A stretch of DNA of 64,000 bases, from the NCBI GenBank assembly GCA_965216035.1, contig CBDCFM010000021.1, positions 62,001 to 126,000 of the forward strand, in the 5' to 3' direction. Position numbers and translations under genes: made by a program. Under the pieces are notes generated by a model. That model was not told the DNA's origin, made no database searches, and saw nothing but the letters and a program-made list of their open reading frames with translations. Of this stretch, positions 1 through 8,712 are shown piece after piece. The DNA is from G963664115 sp965216035. Its GTDB lineage: Bacteria > Acidobacteriota > Terriglobia > 20CM-2-55-15. Within the stretch, counting starts at the first letter, position 1; every line of letters begins with the position of its first letter.

Positions 1-33
1 TGCCCTCATCCGTTTTGCGAAGGAGAAACAGCA

Positions 34-1023
34 GTGATCACTATCCGAACATGCACAATCAGGCATGCCATAGCCCCTCTGGCCGCGGCCGCCCTCTTTC
101 TCGGCGCCCCAGGTTGCGGTCTCCCACCACCGGCATCGGACACCCTGACGCTGCTTGCGCCGGCCGCGCCTGGCGGCGGCTGGGATCAGACCGCCCGCGC
201 GATGCAGCAGGTTCTAGCGAGCACGGGTGTTGCACCCGCGGTACAGGTGATCAATGTCCCAGGTGCCGGTGGGATCATCGGTCTGGCGCAGGTGGCGAAC
301 GCATATGAGGGTGATCCCAATCTTCTGATGATGACGGGGCTGATCATGATGGGGGCCATCCTAACCAATGACTCACCGGTCACCCTCGATGAGGTCACGC
401 CGATCGCGCGGCTTCTCGGAGAGTGCGAGGTTCTCGTTGTGCCGAGTGATTCGCCGTATCAAACGCTCGAGGACTTCGTGGCCGGGTGGAGAGAGGATCC
501 CGGGGCGTTCGCCATTGCAGGTGGCTCTGCCGGGGGGACCGACCACATGCTGACCGGTCTGCTCGCCCGGGCCGTTGGCATCGATCCCACGGCGATCAAC
601 TATCTGCCGCACTCGGGGGGCGGAGAGTCGTTGGCATCAATTCTGGGCGGCCACGTGGCCGCCGGCATCAACGGTTATGCGGAACTCAATCCGTTTATCG
701 ACGCGGGCCGGTTGACGCCACTGGGAATCTCCAGCGACGAACCGATCGCGGGAGTCGACATTCCCACGTTCCGGGAGCAGGGTTTCGACGTCGCGCTTGC
801 GAACTGGCGTGGGGTCGCCGCGCCTCCCGGCATCACCGATGCAGAGCAATCCCGTCTCATCGCGTTGCTGGATCAGATGCATGCCTCCAGGGAATGGCGT
901 GTGGCGCTGGAGGCCAACAACTGGTTCGATCTCTATCTGACCGGTGAGGAATATGGGGCTTTTCTGAACGAGGAAGACGGGCGCACGATGGCCGTTCTCG
1001 AGTCCATCGGCCTGCTCAACTGA
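34..1023 (+). CDS. tctC: Tripartite tricarboxylate transporter substrate-binding lipoprotein
   Basis: Extracytoplasmic solute-binding subunit (TctC/Bug family) that captures a carboxylate, usually citrate or another di/tricarboxylate, and hands it to the TctAB membrane complex. The 329-aa product starts with a lipoprotein signal peptide (hydrophobic run at residues 12-26, then a lipobox ending at Cys28), followed by the family's early APAAPGGGWDQTAR phosphate/carboxylate-loop region and a central GGSAGGTDHM stretch. The GTG start at 34 is supported by AAGGAGA at 20-26. It is first in a tight operon with tctB (16 nt downstream) and tctA. The exact ligand cannot be read from the sequence. Confidence 0.93.
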   Translation: MITIRTCTIRHAIAPLAAAALFLGAPGCGLPPPASDTLTLLAPAAPGGGWDQTARAMQQVLASTGVAPAVQVINVPGAGGIIGLAQVANAYEGDPNLLMMTGLIMMGAILTNDSPVTLDEVTPIARLLGECEVLVVPSDSPYQTLEDFVAGWREDPGAFAIAGGSAGGTDHMLTGLLARAVGIDPTAINYLPHSGGGESLASILGGHVAAGINGYAELNPFIDAGRLTPLGISSDEPIAGVDIPTFREQGFDVALANWRGVAAPPGITDAEQSRLIALLDQMHASREWRVALEANNWFDLYLTGEEYGAFLNEEDGRTMAVLESIGLLN

Positions 1024-1039
1024 AGGGGACATTGCTGTC

Positions 1040-1522
1040 GTGCATTCGGACCCAACCGAATCCGGACGCGATAAGGTTGAAGTCGCAGTAGCGGCTGGCG
1101 TGATCGCGCTGGGACTCGTCGTTGTCGGAGGCGCGTTCACAATCGGTTTCGGGGTGCGCTACGACCGGATCGGCCCGCGTTTCTTTCCCTATCTCGTCGC
1201 CGCCGGCTTGCTGGTGTCCGGAGTTTTTCTTCTCCGGGAAGTCCTCCGCTCGAAGACCACCCCCGGCATTCGCAGCAGCAGTCGCGTATCGAACCTGGGA
1301 ATCCTGACGATTGCCCTGGCTTCGGGAGTGCTGGGTCTGGAATCGGCCGGGTTCATCCTTACGTCTGTCGTCGTGTTCTGGCTGGTCGCTCGCGCCTTCG
1401 GGAGCCGGCGGCCATGGCGGGATGTCCTCGTGGGAACGCTGCTGTCGGTCATCGTCTACTTCGCCTTCACGCGAGGCCTGGGCCTGCCCTTGCCCGGGGG
1501 TATTCTTCAGGGGCTAAACTGA
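1040..1522 (+). CDS. tctB: Tripartite tricarboxylate transporter small membrane subunit TctB
   Basis: Small four-helix membrane subunit (TctB/DUF1468 family) of the tripartite tricarboxylate transporter; it partners the large TctA permease. The 160-aa protein has hydrophobic segments near residues 15-35, 50-65, 85-110 and 120-150, and the family's 'DRIGPRFFPYLVA' segment after the first helix. GTG start at 1040; the stop at 1520-1522 directly abuts the tctA ATG at 1523, so the two are probably translationally coupled. Length is normal for the family. Confidence 0.88.
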   Translation: MHSDPTESGRDKVEVAVAAGVIALGLVVVGGAFTIGFGVRYDRIGPRFFPYLVAAGLLVSGVFLLREVLRSKTTPGIRSSSRVSNLGILTIALASGVLGLESAGFILTSVVVFWLVARAFGSRRPWRDVLVGTLLSVIVYFAFTRGLGLPLPGGILQGLN

Positions 1523-3013
1523 ATGGATTCCCTGCAGCTGCTCGCCGAAGGCTTTACCGTCGCCCTCCAGCCCGCAAACATCCTATGGGCGTTCCTCGGA
1601 GTTCTGCTGGGCACCGTCGTCGGCATCCTGCCGGGCATCGGTCCGGCCCTTACCGTGGCGCTGCTCCTGCCGGTCACCTACGGCCTCCCTCCGGTGGCGG
1701 CCTTCATTATGTTCGCAGGCATCTACTACGGTGCGATGTACGGCGGGTCGACGACGTCCATCCTGATGAATACACCCGGCGAGAGTGGAAGCATCATCAC
1801 TGCGCTGGAAGGCAACCGGATGGCCCGTGCCGGCCGCGCTTCGGCCGCGCTGGCAACCGCGGCAATCGGCTCCTTCGTGGCTGGAACGATCGGCACGCTG
1901 GCGCTGACCTTCGCTGCACCGGCTCTGGCGGACCTTGCACTCGCATTCGGTCCTGCGGAGTACTTCGCGCTGATCGTCGTAGGCTTCACCACGATCGCAT
2001 CGGTGCTGGGAGATACGCCGTCGCGCGGGTTTGCCAGCCTGTTCTTCGGTCTTGCGCTCGGTCTTGTCGGCATCGATCTGCAAACCGGCCAGGCGCGCTA
2101 CACAATGGGCTTCCCCCAGCTGCTTGACGGCATCCACGTTGTCGTGGTGGCTGTCGGTCTTTTCGCAGTCGGCGAGACTCTTTTTCTCGCCTCCCGCCCC
2201 CACGGTCGGGACGCGGTGATTCCGGTCCGTGGCTGGACGTGGCTGTCGCGGAAAGAACTGGCGCGGTCCTGGAAACCGTGGCTGAGAGGAACGCTGCTCG
2301 GCTTTCCCATCGGCGGATTGCCCACCGGGGGCGCGGAGATCCCGACGTTTCTGTCCTATTCACTGGAACGGCGACTCTCCCCTCACCCCGAAGAGTTCGG
2401 TCACGGCGCCATCGAAGGCGTTGCAGGCCCCGAAGCCGCCAACAACGCCGCAGCCGCCGGAGTCCTCGTCCCCTTGCTTACGCTCGGGCTGCCCACTTCC
2501 TCAACCGCGGCGATCATGCTGGCGGCATTCCAGCAGTTCAACCTTCAGCCCGGCCCCCTGATATTTACAGCCAATCCGGAACTGGTGTGGGGACTGATCG
2601 CGAGCCTGTACCTGGGCAACACGATGCTGTTGCTGCTGAACCTCCCGCTGGCGCCGTTGTGGGCGCGGCTGCTCCGGATCCCCGCGCCCCTGTTGTACGG
2701 GGGCATCCTCGTCTTCGCGACGCTCGGCACCTACAGCCTGAAAAACTCCGTGTTCGATGTCGGACTGATGTACCTGATCGGAATGATCGGCTTCCTGATG
2801 CGCCGGGTCGACATCCCCGTGGCCCCAGCCATCATTGGCATGATTCTCGGACCGATGGTAGAACAGCAGTTCCGGCGGGCGTTGGCCATCTCCGAAGGCG
2901 ACCTGTCCGTCTTCCTCACGCGCCCCATCTCCGCAACACTTCTTCTCCTGGCACTGGTCGCACTGCTCGCCGTTCCGCTGGCTCGCGCATACCGGGGCCG
3001 GAAGCGGGCATAG
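1523..3013 (+). CDS. tctA: Tripartite tricarboxylate transporter large permease TctA
   Basis: Large permease subunit (TctA family, about 500 aa with 10-12 transmembrane helices) that drives proton- or sodium-coupled uptake of the carboxylate delivered by TctC. The 496-aa product carries the conserved early block GILPGIGPALTVALLLP and the YYGAMYGGSTTSILMN segment, followed by the duplicated GLPTSSTAAIM motif in the second half. It is the last gene of tctCBA; about 70 nt later the minus-strand sulfotransferase remnant ends, so transcription is convergent there. Confidence 0.94.
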   Translation: MDSLQLLAEGFTVALQPANILWAFLGVLLGTVVGILPGIGPALTVALLLPVTYGLPPVAAFIMFAGIYYGAMYGGSTTSILMNTPGESGSIITALEGNRMARAGRASAALATAAIGSFVAGTIGTLALTFAAPALADLALAFGPAEYFALIVVGFTTIASVLGDTPSRGFASLFFGLALGLVGIDLQTGQARYTMGFPQLLDGIHVVVVAVGLFAVGETLFLASRPHGRDAVIPVRGWTWLSRKELARSWKPWLRGTLLGFPIGGLPTGGAEIPTFLSYSLERRLSPHPEEFGHGAIEGVAGPEAANNAAAAGVLVPLLTLGLPTSSTAAIMLAAFQQFNLQPGPLIFTANPELVWGLIASLYLGNTMLLLLNLPLAPLWARLLRIPAPLLYGGILVFATLGTYSLKNSVFDVGLMYLIGMIGFLMRRVDIPVAPAIIGMILGPMVEQQFRRALAISEGDLSVFLTRPISATLLLLALVALLAVPLARAYRGRKRA

Positions 3014-3086
3014 AAACGGGCACGTTCCCGGAGCAGGATTGGTGGATGCCCGCGGTCGCGTCGGCGAAGGCACGACGATCCAGCGC

Positions 3087-3808
3087 TTAACGGAGTCCTC
3101 GACCAGGCCAGGAAGTTGAGTCTCGGCACAGACAATCGTCGTTCCACCTTTCGGAGACTATGTCTTTTTCCGATAAGACTCGCTCAATGAGCGCAAACTT
3201 TCCCTTGAGTTGCTCCTCATCGATTGCGGGATTCGAGATGTTCTTGTGAATCCGCTTCCCCGTGTCAACCGTGGCGTCAAGACCGAGAAAGCGCCTGAGC
3301 TTGTCCTGCCAGTTTTTGTCCTCACAGACGTTAATAACCAGGAGCTTCTCTAAGCCTTCAACCGAAAAGAATTCCAAGACATCGCGGTGATAGGCTTCGC
3401 GGTTTTCAATCCAGCGGGCTAGGGCCCGTCTTTCGCCGTTGAGGAACTCCACCGCCATCGCCCCAAGCTGCCCCGATCGGACCCGGCGAAAGTGATACAG
3501 GCGGGAGGACCACTTCGTCAAGAATGAATCGTTATCTCCGATGAGCCGAATGCCGCCCGGGCGAAAGACGTGCTTCACACGACTCTCCAACCAGCTCTTC
3601 ATGCTGCGCGTATTGAGCAGGAAAATACTTTCCGGGTAGAGCCTCGAGAGTCTTCTGAAATCAGCCATCTCCCCGTCAGAGTAGGCGTCGTGCGGTGCTA
3701 GATACTTCATCAGCTGCTCATCGCTGAACTCTCGCGTGCGCTGCGGCCATTCAACGTTATGCGTCGACTTGATTCCAACCCACTCAAGCCAGCAATGAAG
3801 TGTCTTAG
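3087..3808 (-). pseudogene. Sulfotransferase, 5'-truncated by an IS3 element
   Basis: C-terminal ~240 residues of a PAPS-dependent sulfotransferase-like protein, read on the minus strand. The remaining reading frame begins at KTLHCWLEWVGIKSTH, which resembles the helix just after the N-terminal PAPS-binding P-loop, and contains the typical LLNTRSMKSWLESR strand-helix segment and a DKLRRFLGL C-terminal motif. The start and P-loop are missing: the frame runs straight into IS3 sequence at about 3808 (the longer open frame up to 4568 is only antisense to the transposase). Without the PAPS-binding loop it should be inactive. The precise junction is an estimate. Confidence 0.72.
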
Positions 3809-3879
3809 TGAGAAGTGGACCCCAAATTTCGGACAGCGTTGTAAGGTGGGCTCTGCACAGATGAGAGGACGTTACAACG

Positions 3880-4161
3880 ATGGCAAAACGACGGAATTTT
3901 TCTGCGGACTTCAAAGCGAAGGTGGCGTTGGCCGCGATGCGCGGCGACGGGACGATGGCGGAGTTGGCGGCGCGGTACAAAATCCACCCGAACATGATCA
4001 CGAAGTGGAAGCGCGATGCGCTGGATGGGGTCAAGGAGACGTTCCAGCGGGGAAAGGACCGGTCCGTCCGGAACCACGAGGAGGAGATCAAAGATCTGCA
4101 AGCCAAGATCGGGGAACTCGTGGTGGAGCGGGATTTTTTAGCCAAAACCTTCAATCGGTGA
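3880..4161 (+). CDS. IS3-family transposase OrfA
   Basis: DNA-binding half of an IS3-family transposase, 93 aa. Residues 1-50 form an HTH_Tnp_1-type helix-turn-helix (ADFKAKVALAAMRGDG through MITKWKRDAL), followed by a leucine-zipper-like coiled coil (EEIKDLQAKIGELVVERDFL) that normally mediates multimerisation. The TGA stop at 4159-4161 overlaps the GTG start of orfB by four bases. orfA itself is complete although its element is not. Confidence 0.88.
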   Translation: MAKRRNFSADFKAKVALAAMRGDGTMAELAARYKIHPNMITKWKRDALDGVKETFQRGKDRSVRNHEEEIKDLQAKIGELVVERDFLAKTFNR

Positions 4162-4888
4162 GCCTGGATCGAAGGCGCGAGATGGTCCAACCCGACCATC
4201 ATGAGCTCAGCGTCGTGCGGCAGTGCGAGTTGATCAGGATGAGCCGATCCAGTTGGTACTATCGGCCCCGGGGTGAGAGTGAGCGCAATCTCGAGCTGAT
4301 GCGCGTGATTGACGAAGCGTATCTGAAGATGCCCTGGTACGGTTCGAGGCAGATGGTGCGTCATCTGAACCGTCTCGGCTATGGTGTCGGCCGGAAGCGG
4401 GTGCGGCGGCTGATGCGGCTGATGGGACTGCGGTCGGTGGCGCCGCAACCGCACACGTCCCGGCGAAACCCGGGTCATCCGGTCTACCCGTATCTGTTGA
4501 ACGACATTACCGTAGATCGGGCCAATCAGGTTTGGTGCACCGACCTCACCTATATCCCGATGGCGCACGGCTTCCTTTATCTAGTTGCGATCATGGACTG
4601 GCACACGCGCAAGGTGCTGTCGTGGCGGCTATCCAACACGCAGGACACGACATTCTGCGTCGAGGCCGTCGACGAGGCTATCGAGCAATACGGCTGTCCG
4701 GAAATCTTCAACACCGATCAAGGCAGCCAGTTCACCAGCAGCACCTGGACCGATCCACTCAAAGATCAAGGAATCCGGATCTCCATGGACGGCAAGGGGC
4801 AATGGATGGACAATGTTTTCATCGAACGCTTATGGCGCTCGATGACGTACGAATGCGTTTATCTAAGCGCTTTCACTGACTTCAAAGA
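4158..4888 (+). pseudogene. IS3-family transposase OrfB, 3'-truncated by IS256
   Basis: Catalytic half (rve integrase core) of the IS3 transposase. The HTH_21 domain (YGSRQMVRHLNRLGYGVGRKRV) and the full DDE set are visible: WCTDLTYIP (first Asp), NTDQGSQFTS (second Asp) and IERLWRSMTYE (Glu). The frame is cut after TDFKE by the IS256 left end, so about 30-40 C-terminal residues are missing. The GTG at 4158 is the likely start because it overlaps the orfA stop. Probably non-functional, and its element cannot excise. Confidence 0.82.
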
Positions 4889-6274
4889 GAGTTATAACCG
4901 AATCTGGTGTTTGAGGGATTGAAGAAAAGCGGCGTATCTGGTTGATTTGTTGTTTACAAGACTTCAAAGCAACCAAAGGAGATACGCCACTATGAGTAAG
5001 AGTATCGTTATTGAACTGGAAGATCGAGAAGCGATTGCAGACCCAGTGACCGACCTGCTACGAGCCGGGGCGCAAGAGCTGATCCAACGCGCTGTGGAAG
5101 CCGAACTGTCCGAACTGCTATCCCAGCACGGCGATCGGCGAACCGAGACGGGGAAGGCTGGAGTGGTGCGCAACGGTTATCTGCCTGAACGCGAGCTGCA
5201 GACCGGCCTGGGTCCGGTAACGGTGCAAATCCCGAAGGTTCGCGCCAAGACGGGCGAAGCTGTGACGTTCCGCTCGGCCCTGGTACCCCCCTACATTCGG
5301 AAGACGCAGTCGATGGAAGCCGCCGTGCCGTGGTTGTATTTGAAAGGCGTCTCCAGTGGCGAGATGGGTGAGGCCCTGAAAGTTCTTGTCGGTCCGAAGG
5401 CGCAGGGCTTGTCAGCGAGCACGGTATCGCGCTTGAAACGGGTCTGGGCTGAAGAGTACCGCATCGGGTGCGACCAGCGTTTGGACGCCGACCGCTGGGT
5501 CTATGTCTGGGCCGACGGTATCTACAGCGGACTTCGAGCTGAACAAACCAAGTTGTGTGCGTTGGTCGTGATCGGCGTGAATGAACGCGGAGAGAAGCGT
5601 TTTCTGGCGATCGAAGACGGTGTACGGGAATCGACACAGAGTTGGCGTGAGGTCTTGTTGAAGCTGAAGTCCCGAGGGATGAATATTCCGAAGTTGGCCA
5701 TCGGTGACGGGGCGATGGGGTTCTGGGCCGCACTGGAGGAAATCTATCCCGAGACACACCAACAACGCTGCTGGATGCACAAGACCATGAATGTGCTCAA
5801 CTGCTTACCCAAGTCGGTCCAGGCGAAAGCGAAACAGGCACTGCACGCGATCTGGAAGGCTGAGACACACGCAGATGCCGAGAAGGCATTCGATCTGTTC
5901 ATTGAAACCTATGAGCCGAAGTATCCGAAAGCCACTGTCTGCCTGCAGAAAGACAGAGAAGAACTGCTGGCCTTTTACGGCTTTCCGGCCAAGCACTGGC
6001 AGAGCATCCGAACGACTAATCCCATTGAATCGACCTTTGCCACCATTCGACACCGAACCAAGCGATCCAGAGGCTGCCTGACACGGGATGGAATGCTGCA
6101 CATGATGTTCAAGCTGGGTCAGTGCGCTGAGAAGAACTGGCGACGATTACGAGGATTCGATGATCTGGTCAAGGTGATTACTGGAGTGAAATTTAACGAT
6201 GGAATCGAAGTGACAAAGCTCGATCAGACCGCCGCTTGAATCAATCTCCTAAACACCACTTTTGACAATAACTC
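4889..6274 (+). mobile_element. IS256-family element, copy 1 (1386 bp)
   Basis: Complete IS256-type element bounded by GAGTTAT-N10-GGTGTTT inverted ends (left end at 4889, right end at 6274). The same 1386-bp unit occurs at 27468-28853 and, split by an IS21, at 51356-55391. The flanks TTCAAAGA (left, inside IS3 orfB) and GGTGACGG (right, inside rfbF) do not match, so there is no target duplication; this copy marks a deletion or recombination joint and not a simple insertion. Confidence 0.9.
4992..6239 (+). CDS. IS256 (mutator) family transposase, copy 1
   Basis: 415-aa DDE transposase of the IS256/MULE superfamily. Recognisable features: first Asp in WVYVWADGIY, second Asp in AIGDGAMGFW, the C/H motif QRCWMHKTMNVL, and the Glu region TNPIESTFATIRHRT. 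The ATG at 4992 is chosen over an upstream TTG because AAAGGAG lies 10 nt before it. The product differs by one residue (Gly versus Glu near residue 22) from copy 3 and appears intact, so it could supply transposase to the other copies. Confidence 0.93.
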   Translation: MSKSIVIELEDREAIADPVTDLLRAGAQELIQRAVEAELSELLSQHGDRRTETGKAGVVRNGYLPERELQTGLGPVTVQIPKVRAKTGEAVTFRSALVPPYIRKTQSMEAAVPWLYLKGVSSGEMGEALKVLVGPKAQGLSASTVSRLKRVWAEEYRIGCDQRLDADRWVYVWADGIYSGLRAEQTKLCALVVIGVNERGEKRFLAIEDGVRESTQSWREVLLKLKSRGMNIPKLAIGDGAMGFWAALEEIYPETHQQRCWMHKTMNVLNCLPKSVQAKAKQALHAIWKAETHADAEKAFDLFIETYEPKYPKATVCLQKDREELLAFYGFPAKHWQSIRTTNPIESTFATIRHRTKRSRGCLTRDGMLHMMFKLGQCAEKNWRRLRGFDDLVKVITGVKFNDGIEVTKLDQTAA

Positions 6275-6409
6275 GGTGACGGCCAGTTCATGGCCTATCG
6301 GCATGACGGGTTCTGGCAATGTATGGACACCCTGCGAGACAAGGTGTTGTTGGAGAAGTTGTGGGCCGATAATTGCGCCCCTTGGAAGATATGGAAAGAT
6401 GGGGCATGA
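6275..6409 (+). pseudogene. rfbF: Glucose-1-phosphate cytidylyltransferase, C-terminal fragment
   Basis: The 44 codons right of the IS256 end read GDGQFMAYRHDGFWQCMD, then TLRDKVLLEKLW and a terminal APWKIWKDG, the characteristic C-terminus of RfbF, which makes CDP-glucose from glucose-1-phosphate and CTP. The rest of the gene (normally about 255 aa) is gone, replaced by IS256. The stop TGA at 6407-6409 overlaps the ATG of the next gene by four bases, so this was the upstream gene of the sugar operon. Loss should abolish CDP-glucose supply unless another copy exists. Confidence 0.8.
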
Positions 6410-7443
6410 GAGTTATTGTCACCGGCCACAACGGCTATATTGGTTCGGTGCTTTGTCCCATGCTATTGGGCTCTGATCACGAAGTCATCGGGCTGGACAG
6501 TTTTCTGTTTGAGCACTGCACGATGGTTGAAGCACCTAGTGGCCCAGTGTCGCTGCGTATCGACGTACGCGACGTACTCCCGCAACACCTGGAAGGCGTC
6601 GACGGGGTCATTCACCTGGCGGGCCTGTCAAACGATCCTCTTGGGGATCTCAACCCTAGATGCACCTATGAAATCAACCACGAGGCGGCCGTGGGCCTCG
6701 CGCAGAGCGCGAAACGCGCCGGAGTAAGTCGCTTCGCCTTTTCCTCCTCGTGCAGCGCCTACGGCGCTAGCGGAGACGACATTATCGACGAAGAATCGCC
6801 TGTCAATCCGGTTACGCCGTACGGCGAATCCAAGCTTATGGCGGAACACGATCTGTCTCTCCTGGCCGATGATGACTTCAGTCCGACCTATTTGCGAAGT
6901 GCAACGGCGTACGGAGTTTCCCCGAGATTGCGTGGAGATCTCGTCGTCAACAACCTGACCGCGTACGCATTTACGACGGGACGGGCCTATATCAAGAGTG
7001 ACGGCATGGCATGGCGGCCACTCGTGCACGTTGAAGACATTGCGCGCGCTTTTCTGTCGATTATCGAAGCGCCGCGCGAAATCGTCCATGATCAGGCATT
7101 CAATGTCGGTCGAACGGAAGAGAACTATAGAGTGCGCGAGGTCGCCGATATGGTGCAGACAACCATTCCGGGGAGCCAAGTAACCTACGCTGACGAAGCC
7201 AGCGCCGACAAACGCAATTATCGTGTGAACTGCGACAAAATACGACAGCGGTTGCCACGCTTTCAGCCGATCTGGACGGTAGAGAAGGGCATCAATGAGT
7301 TGCACCAAGCGTTTGAAGCCATGGGCCTGAGTCGGGCAGAGTTCTTAAGTTCCCGCTTTGTTCGGATTCAGAAAATCCGAGAGCTTCAGGAATCAGGTCT
7401 GATCGACCATAATTTGCGCTGGATCGGTACCTCGACCGGCTGA
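6406..7443 (+). CDS. NAD-dependent nucleotide-sugar epimerase/dehydratase (extended SDR)
   Basis: 345-aa extended short-chain dehydrogenase that modifies a nucleotide sugar. The N-terminal Rossmann motif is VTGHNGYIGS, the mid-protein VIHLAGLSNDP segment is typical, and the catalytic pair is in FSSSCSAYG and TPYGESK (YxxxK). The ATG at 6406 overlaps the rfbF stop (ATGA), which fixes the start; the longer open frame upstream is only rfbF sequence out of frame. Genes of this type sit between rfbF and a C-methyltransferase in operons for branched or C-methylated deoxysugars, so a role on a CDP-sugar is inferred from context. Confidence 0.85.
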   Translation: MRVIVTGHNGYIGSVLCPMLLGSDHEVIGLDSFLFEHCTMVEAPSGPVSLRIDVRDVLPQHLEGVDGVIHLAGLSNDPLGDLNPRCTYEINHEAAVGLAQSAKRAGVSRFAFSSSCSAYGASGDDIIDEESPVNPVTPYGESKLMAEHDLSLLADDDFSPTYLRSATAYGVSPRLRGDLVVNNLTAYAFTTGRAYIKSDGMAWRPLVHVEDIARAFLSIIEAPREIVHDQAFNVGRTEENYRVREVADMVQTTIPGSQVTYADEASADKRNYRVNCDKIRQRLPRFQPIWTVEKGINELHQAFEAMGLSRAEFLSSRFVRIQKIRELQESGLIDHNLRWIGTSTG

Positions 7444-7451
7444 GCACCACT

Positions 7452-8702
7452 ATGACTGAGTCCGCGCCGAGGTTCCGCTGCCGCTCTTGCGACTCGATCC
7501 GAGTCTCTGTTTTTCTGTCGCTCGGGCCTATGCCTCTCAGTGACGCCTTTCGAACCTTAGAAGAGCTCGATCAGCCTGAGCCGCGCTTTCCACTGGATGC
7601 CGCATTCTGTCAAGACTGTTCTTTAGTACAGATCACAGAAACGGTGCCGCCCGAGCAGCTGTTTGGCGAGCGCTACGTCTACCACTCATCGTTCTCCAGG
7701 GAGTTACTCCAGCACGCGCGCCGCAATGTCGAAAGACAAATTGCCAGCCTGAGTCTGGGCGAACACAGCCAGGTTGTAGAGGTGGCCAGCAACGACGGGT
7801 ATTTGCTGCAGTATTACCGAAAACGCGGCATTCCGGTGCTCGGAATTGATCCGGCCCCATCGCAGGCGAAAGCGGCTGCGGTCCGGGGTATTCCGACTCT
7901 GAGGGAATTTTTCGGGTTCGATCTTGCAACCCGGCTTCACGATGATGGAATCCAGGCTGATGTCGTGCACGGCAACAACGTGCTTGCCCATGTTGCCGAC
8001 ACCAATGGATTCGTCGCTGGTATCGAGAAGATCCTGAAAGACGAAGGCGTTGCTGTTCTGGAGTTTCCGTATGTGAGAGATCTCATCGAAGACTGCGAGT
8101 TTGACACGATCTATCATGAGCATCTTTGTTATTTTTCAGTCCACTCACTATCAAGCTTATTGAGCCGACATCACTTGGCTCTGATTGACATTGAGCACCT
8201 GAGTATCCACGGTGGCTCCCTGCGGGTATACGTGGCGAAGTCAGGCTCCAGACGGTCGGTTGCAGTACAGGATTCGGTCAGCAGGTTCCTGGAGTGCGAA
8301 AATAACGAAGGTATGAACGGACTAAACTATTACAGCAGCCTCGCAGACCGTGTGGAAGCATTGAAAGCCAACCTGCGACTGTTGCTGGATAGCTACAAAA
8401 ATAGAGGAAAACGTCTTGCGGGATATGGAGCAGCGGCAAAGGGAACGATCCTGCTAAATTATGTCGGTATTGACTCTGACTACCTGGACTTTATTGTCGA
8501 CCGAAATACTCATAAACACGGTCGCTACATGCCGGGGGTTGAGATCCCCATAACCGGTCCGGAGACACTGCTGGAGCATCAACCCTTCGCAACGCTCATT
8601 CTGCCCTGGAACTTCGCGCGCGAGATTCTCGCTCAGCAGATTGAATATCGTCAGCGCGGGGGCCTGTTCATCATCCCCGTTCCCGTACCCCGCGTCGTGT
8701 GA
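7452..8702 (+). CDS. Class I SAM-dependent C-methyltransferase (sugar 3-C-methyltransferase type)
   Basis: 416-aa enzyme of the TylCIII/NovU architecture: an N-terminal zinc-binding domain (CRSCDS at about 10 and FCQDCSLVQ at about 55), a class I SAM fold with VVEVASNDGYLLQY as the glycine-rich motif I, the NVLAHVADTNGF segment, and a C-terminal Methyltransf_14 domain with GYGAAAKGTILLNYVG. This family transfers a methyl group to C3 of a 4-keto-6-deoxy nucleotide sugar. It begins 9 nt after the epimerase, so co-transcription is likely. It is the only one of the three consecutive methyltransferases here whose motifs closely match the branched-sugar enzymes. Confidence 0.87.
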   Translation: MTESAPRFRCRSCDSIRVSVFLSLGPMPLSDAFRTLEELDQPEPRFPLDAAFCQDCSLVQITETVPPEQLFGERYVYHSSFSRELLQHARRNVERQIASLSLGEHSQVVEVASNDGYLLQYYRKRGIPVLGIDPAPSQAKAAAVRGIPTLREFFGFDLATRLHDDGIQADVVHGNNVLAHVADTNGFVAGIEKILKDEGVAVLEFPYVRDLIEDCEFDTIYHEHLCYFSVHSLSSLLSRHHLALIDIEHLSIHGGSLRVYVAKSGSRRSVAVQDSVSRFLECENNEGMNGLNYYSSLADRVEALKANLRLLLDSYKNRGKRLAGYGAAAKGTILLNYVGIDSDYLDFIVDRNTHKHGRYMPGVEIPITGPETLLEHQPFATLILPWNFAREILAQQIEYRQRGGLFIIPVPVPRVV

Positions 8703-8712
8703 AGTAGTTATT

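Larger units (their letters stand above)
3809..4888 (+). mobile_element. IS3-family element, right end lost
   Basis: An IS3-family insertion sequence with overlapping orfA and orfB. The left end is estimated at TGAGAAGTGGACCCC around 3809, where the sulfotransferase frame stops making sense. The right end is absent: at 4889 the sequence switches to the terminal repeat of an IS256-type element, and after that element the sequence is an rfbF gene rather than IS3, so the tail was deleted in a rearrangement. Confidence 0.75.

Noticed and set aside
3809..4568. Long minus-strand frame continuing upstream of the sulfotransferase remnant
   Set aside because: This part is antisense to IS3 orfA/orfB, which have clear HTH and DDE motifs.
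5008..5757. 249-codon minus-strand frames antisense to the IS256 transposase (also in copies 2 and 3)
   Set aside because: Arg/Pro/Ser-rich shadow frames with no domain; conserved only because the transposase is.
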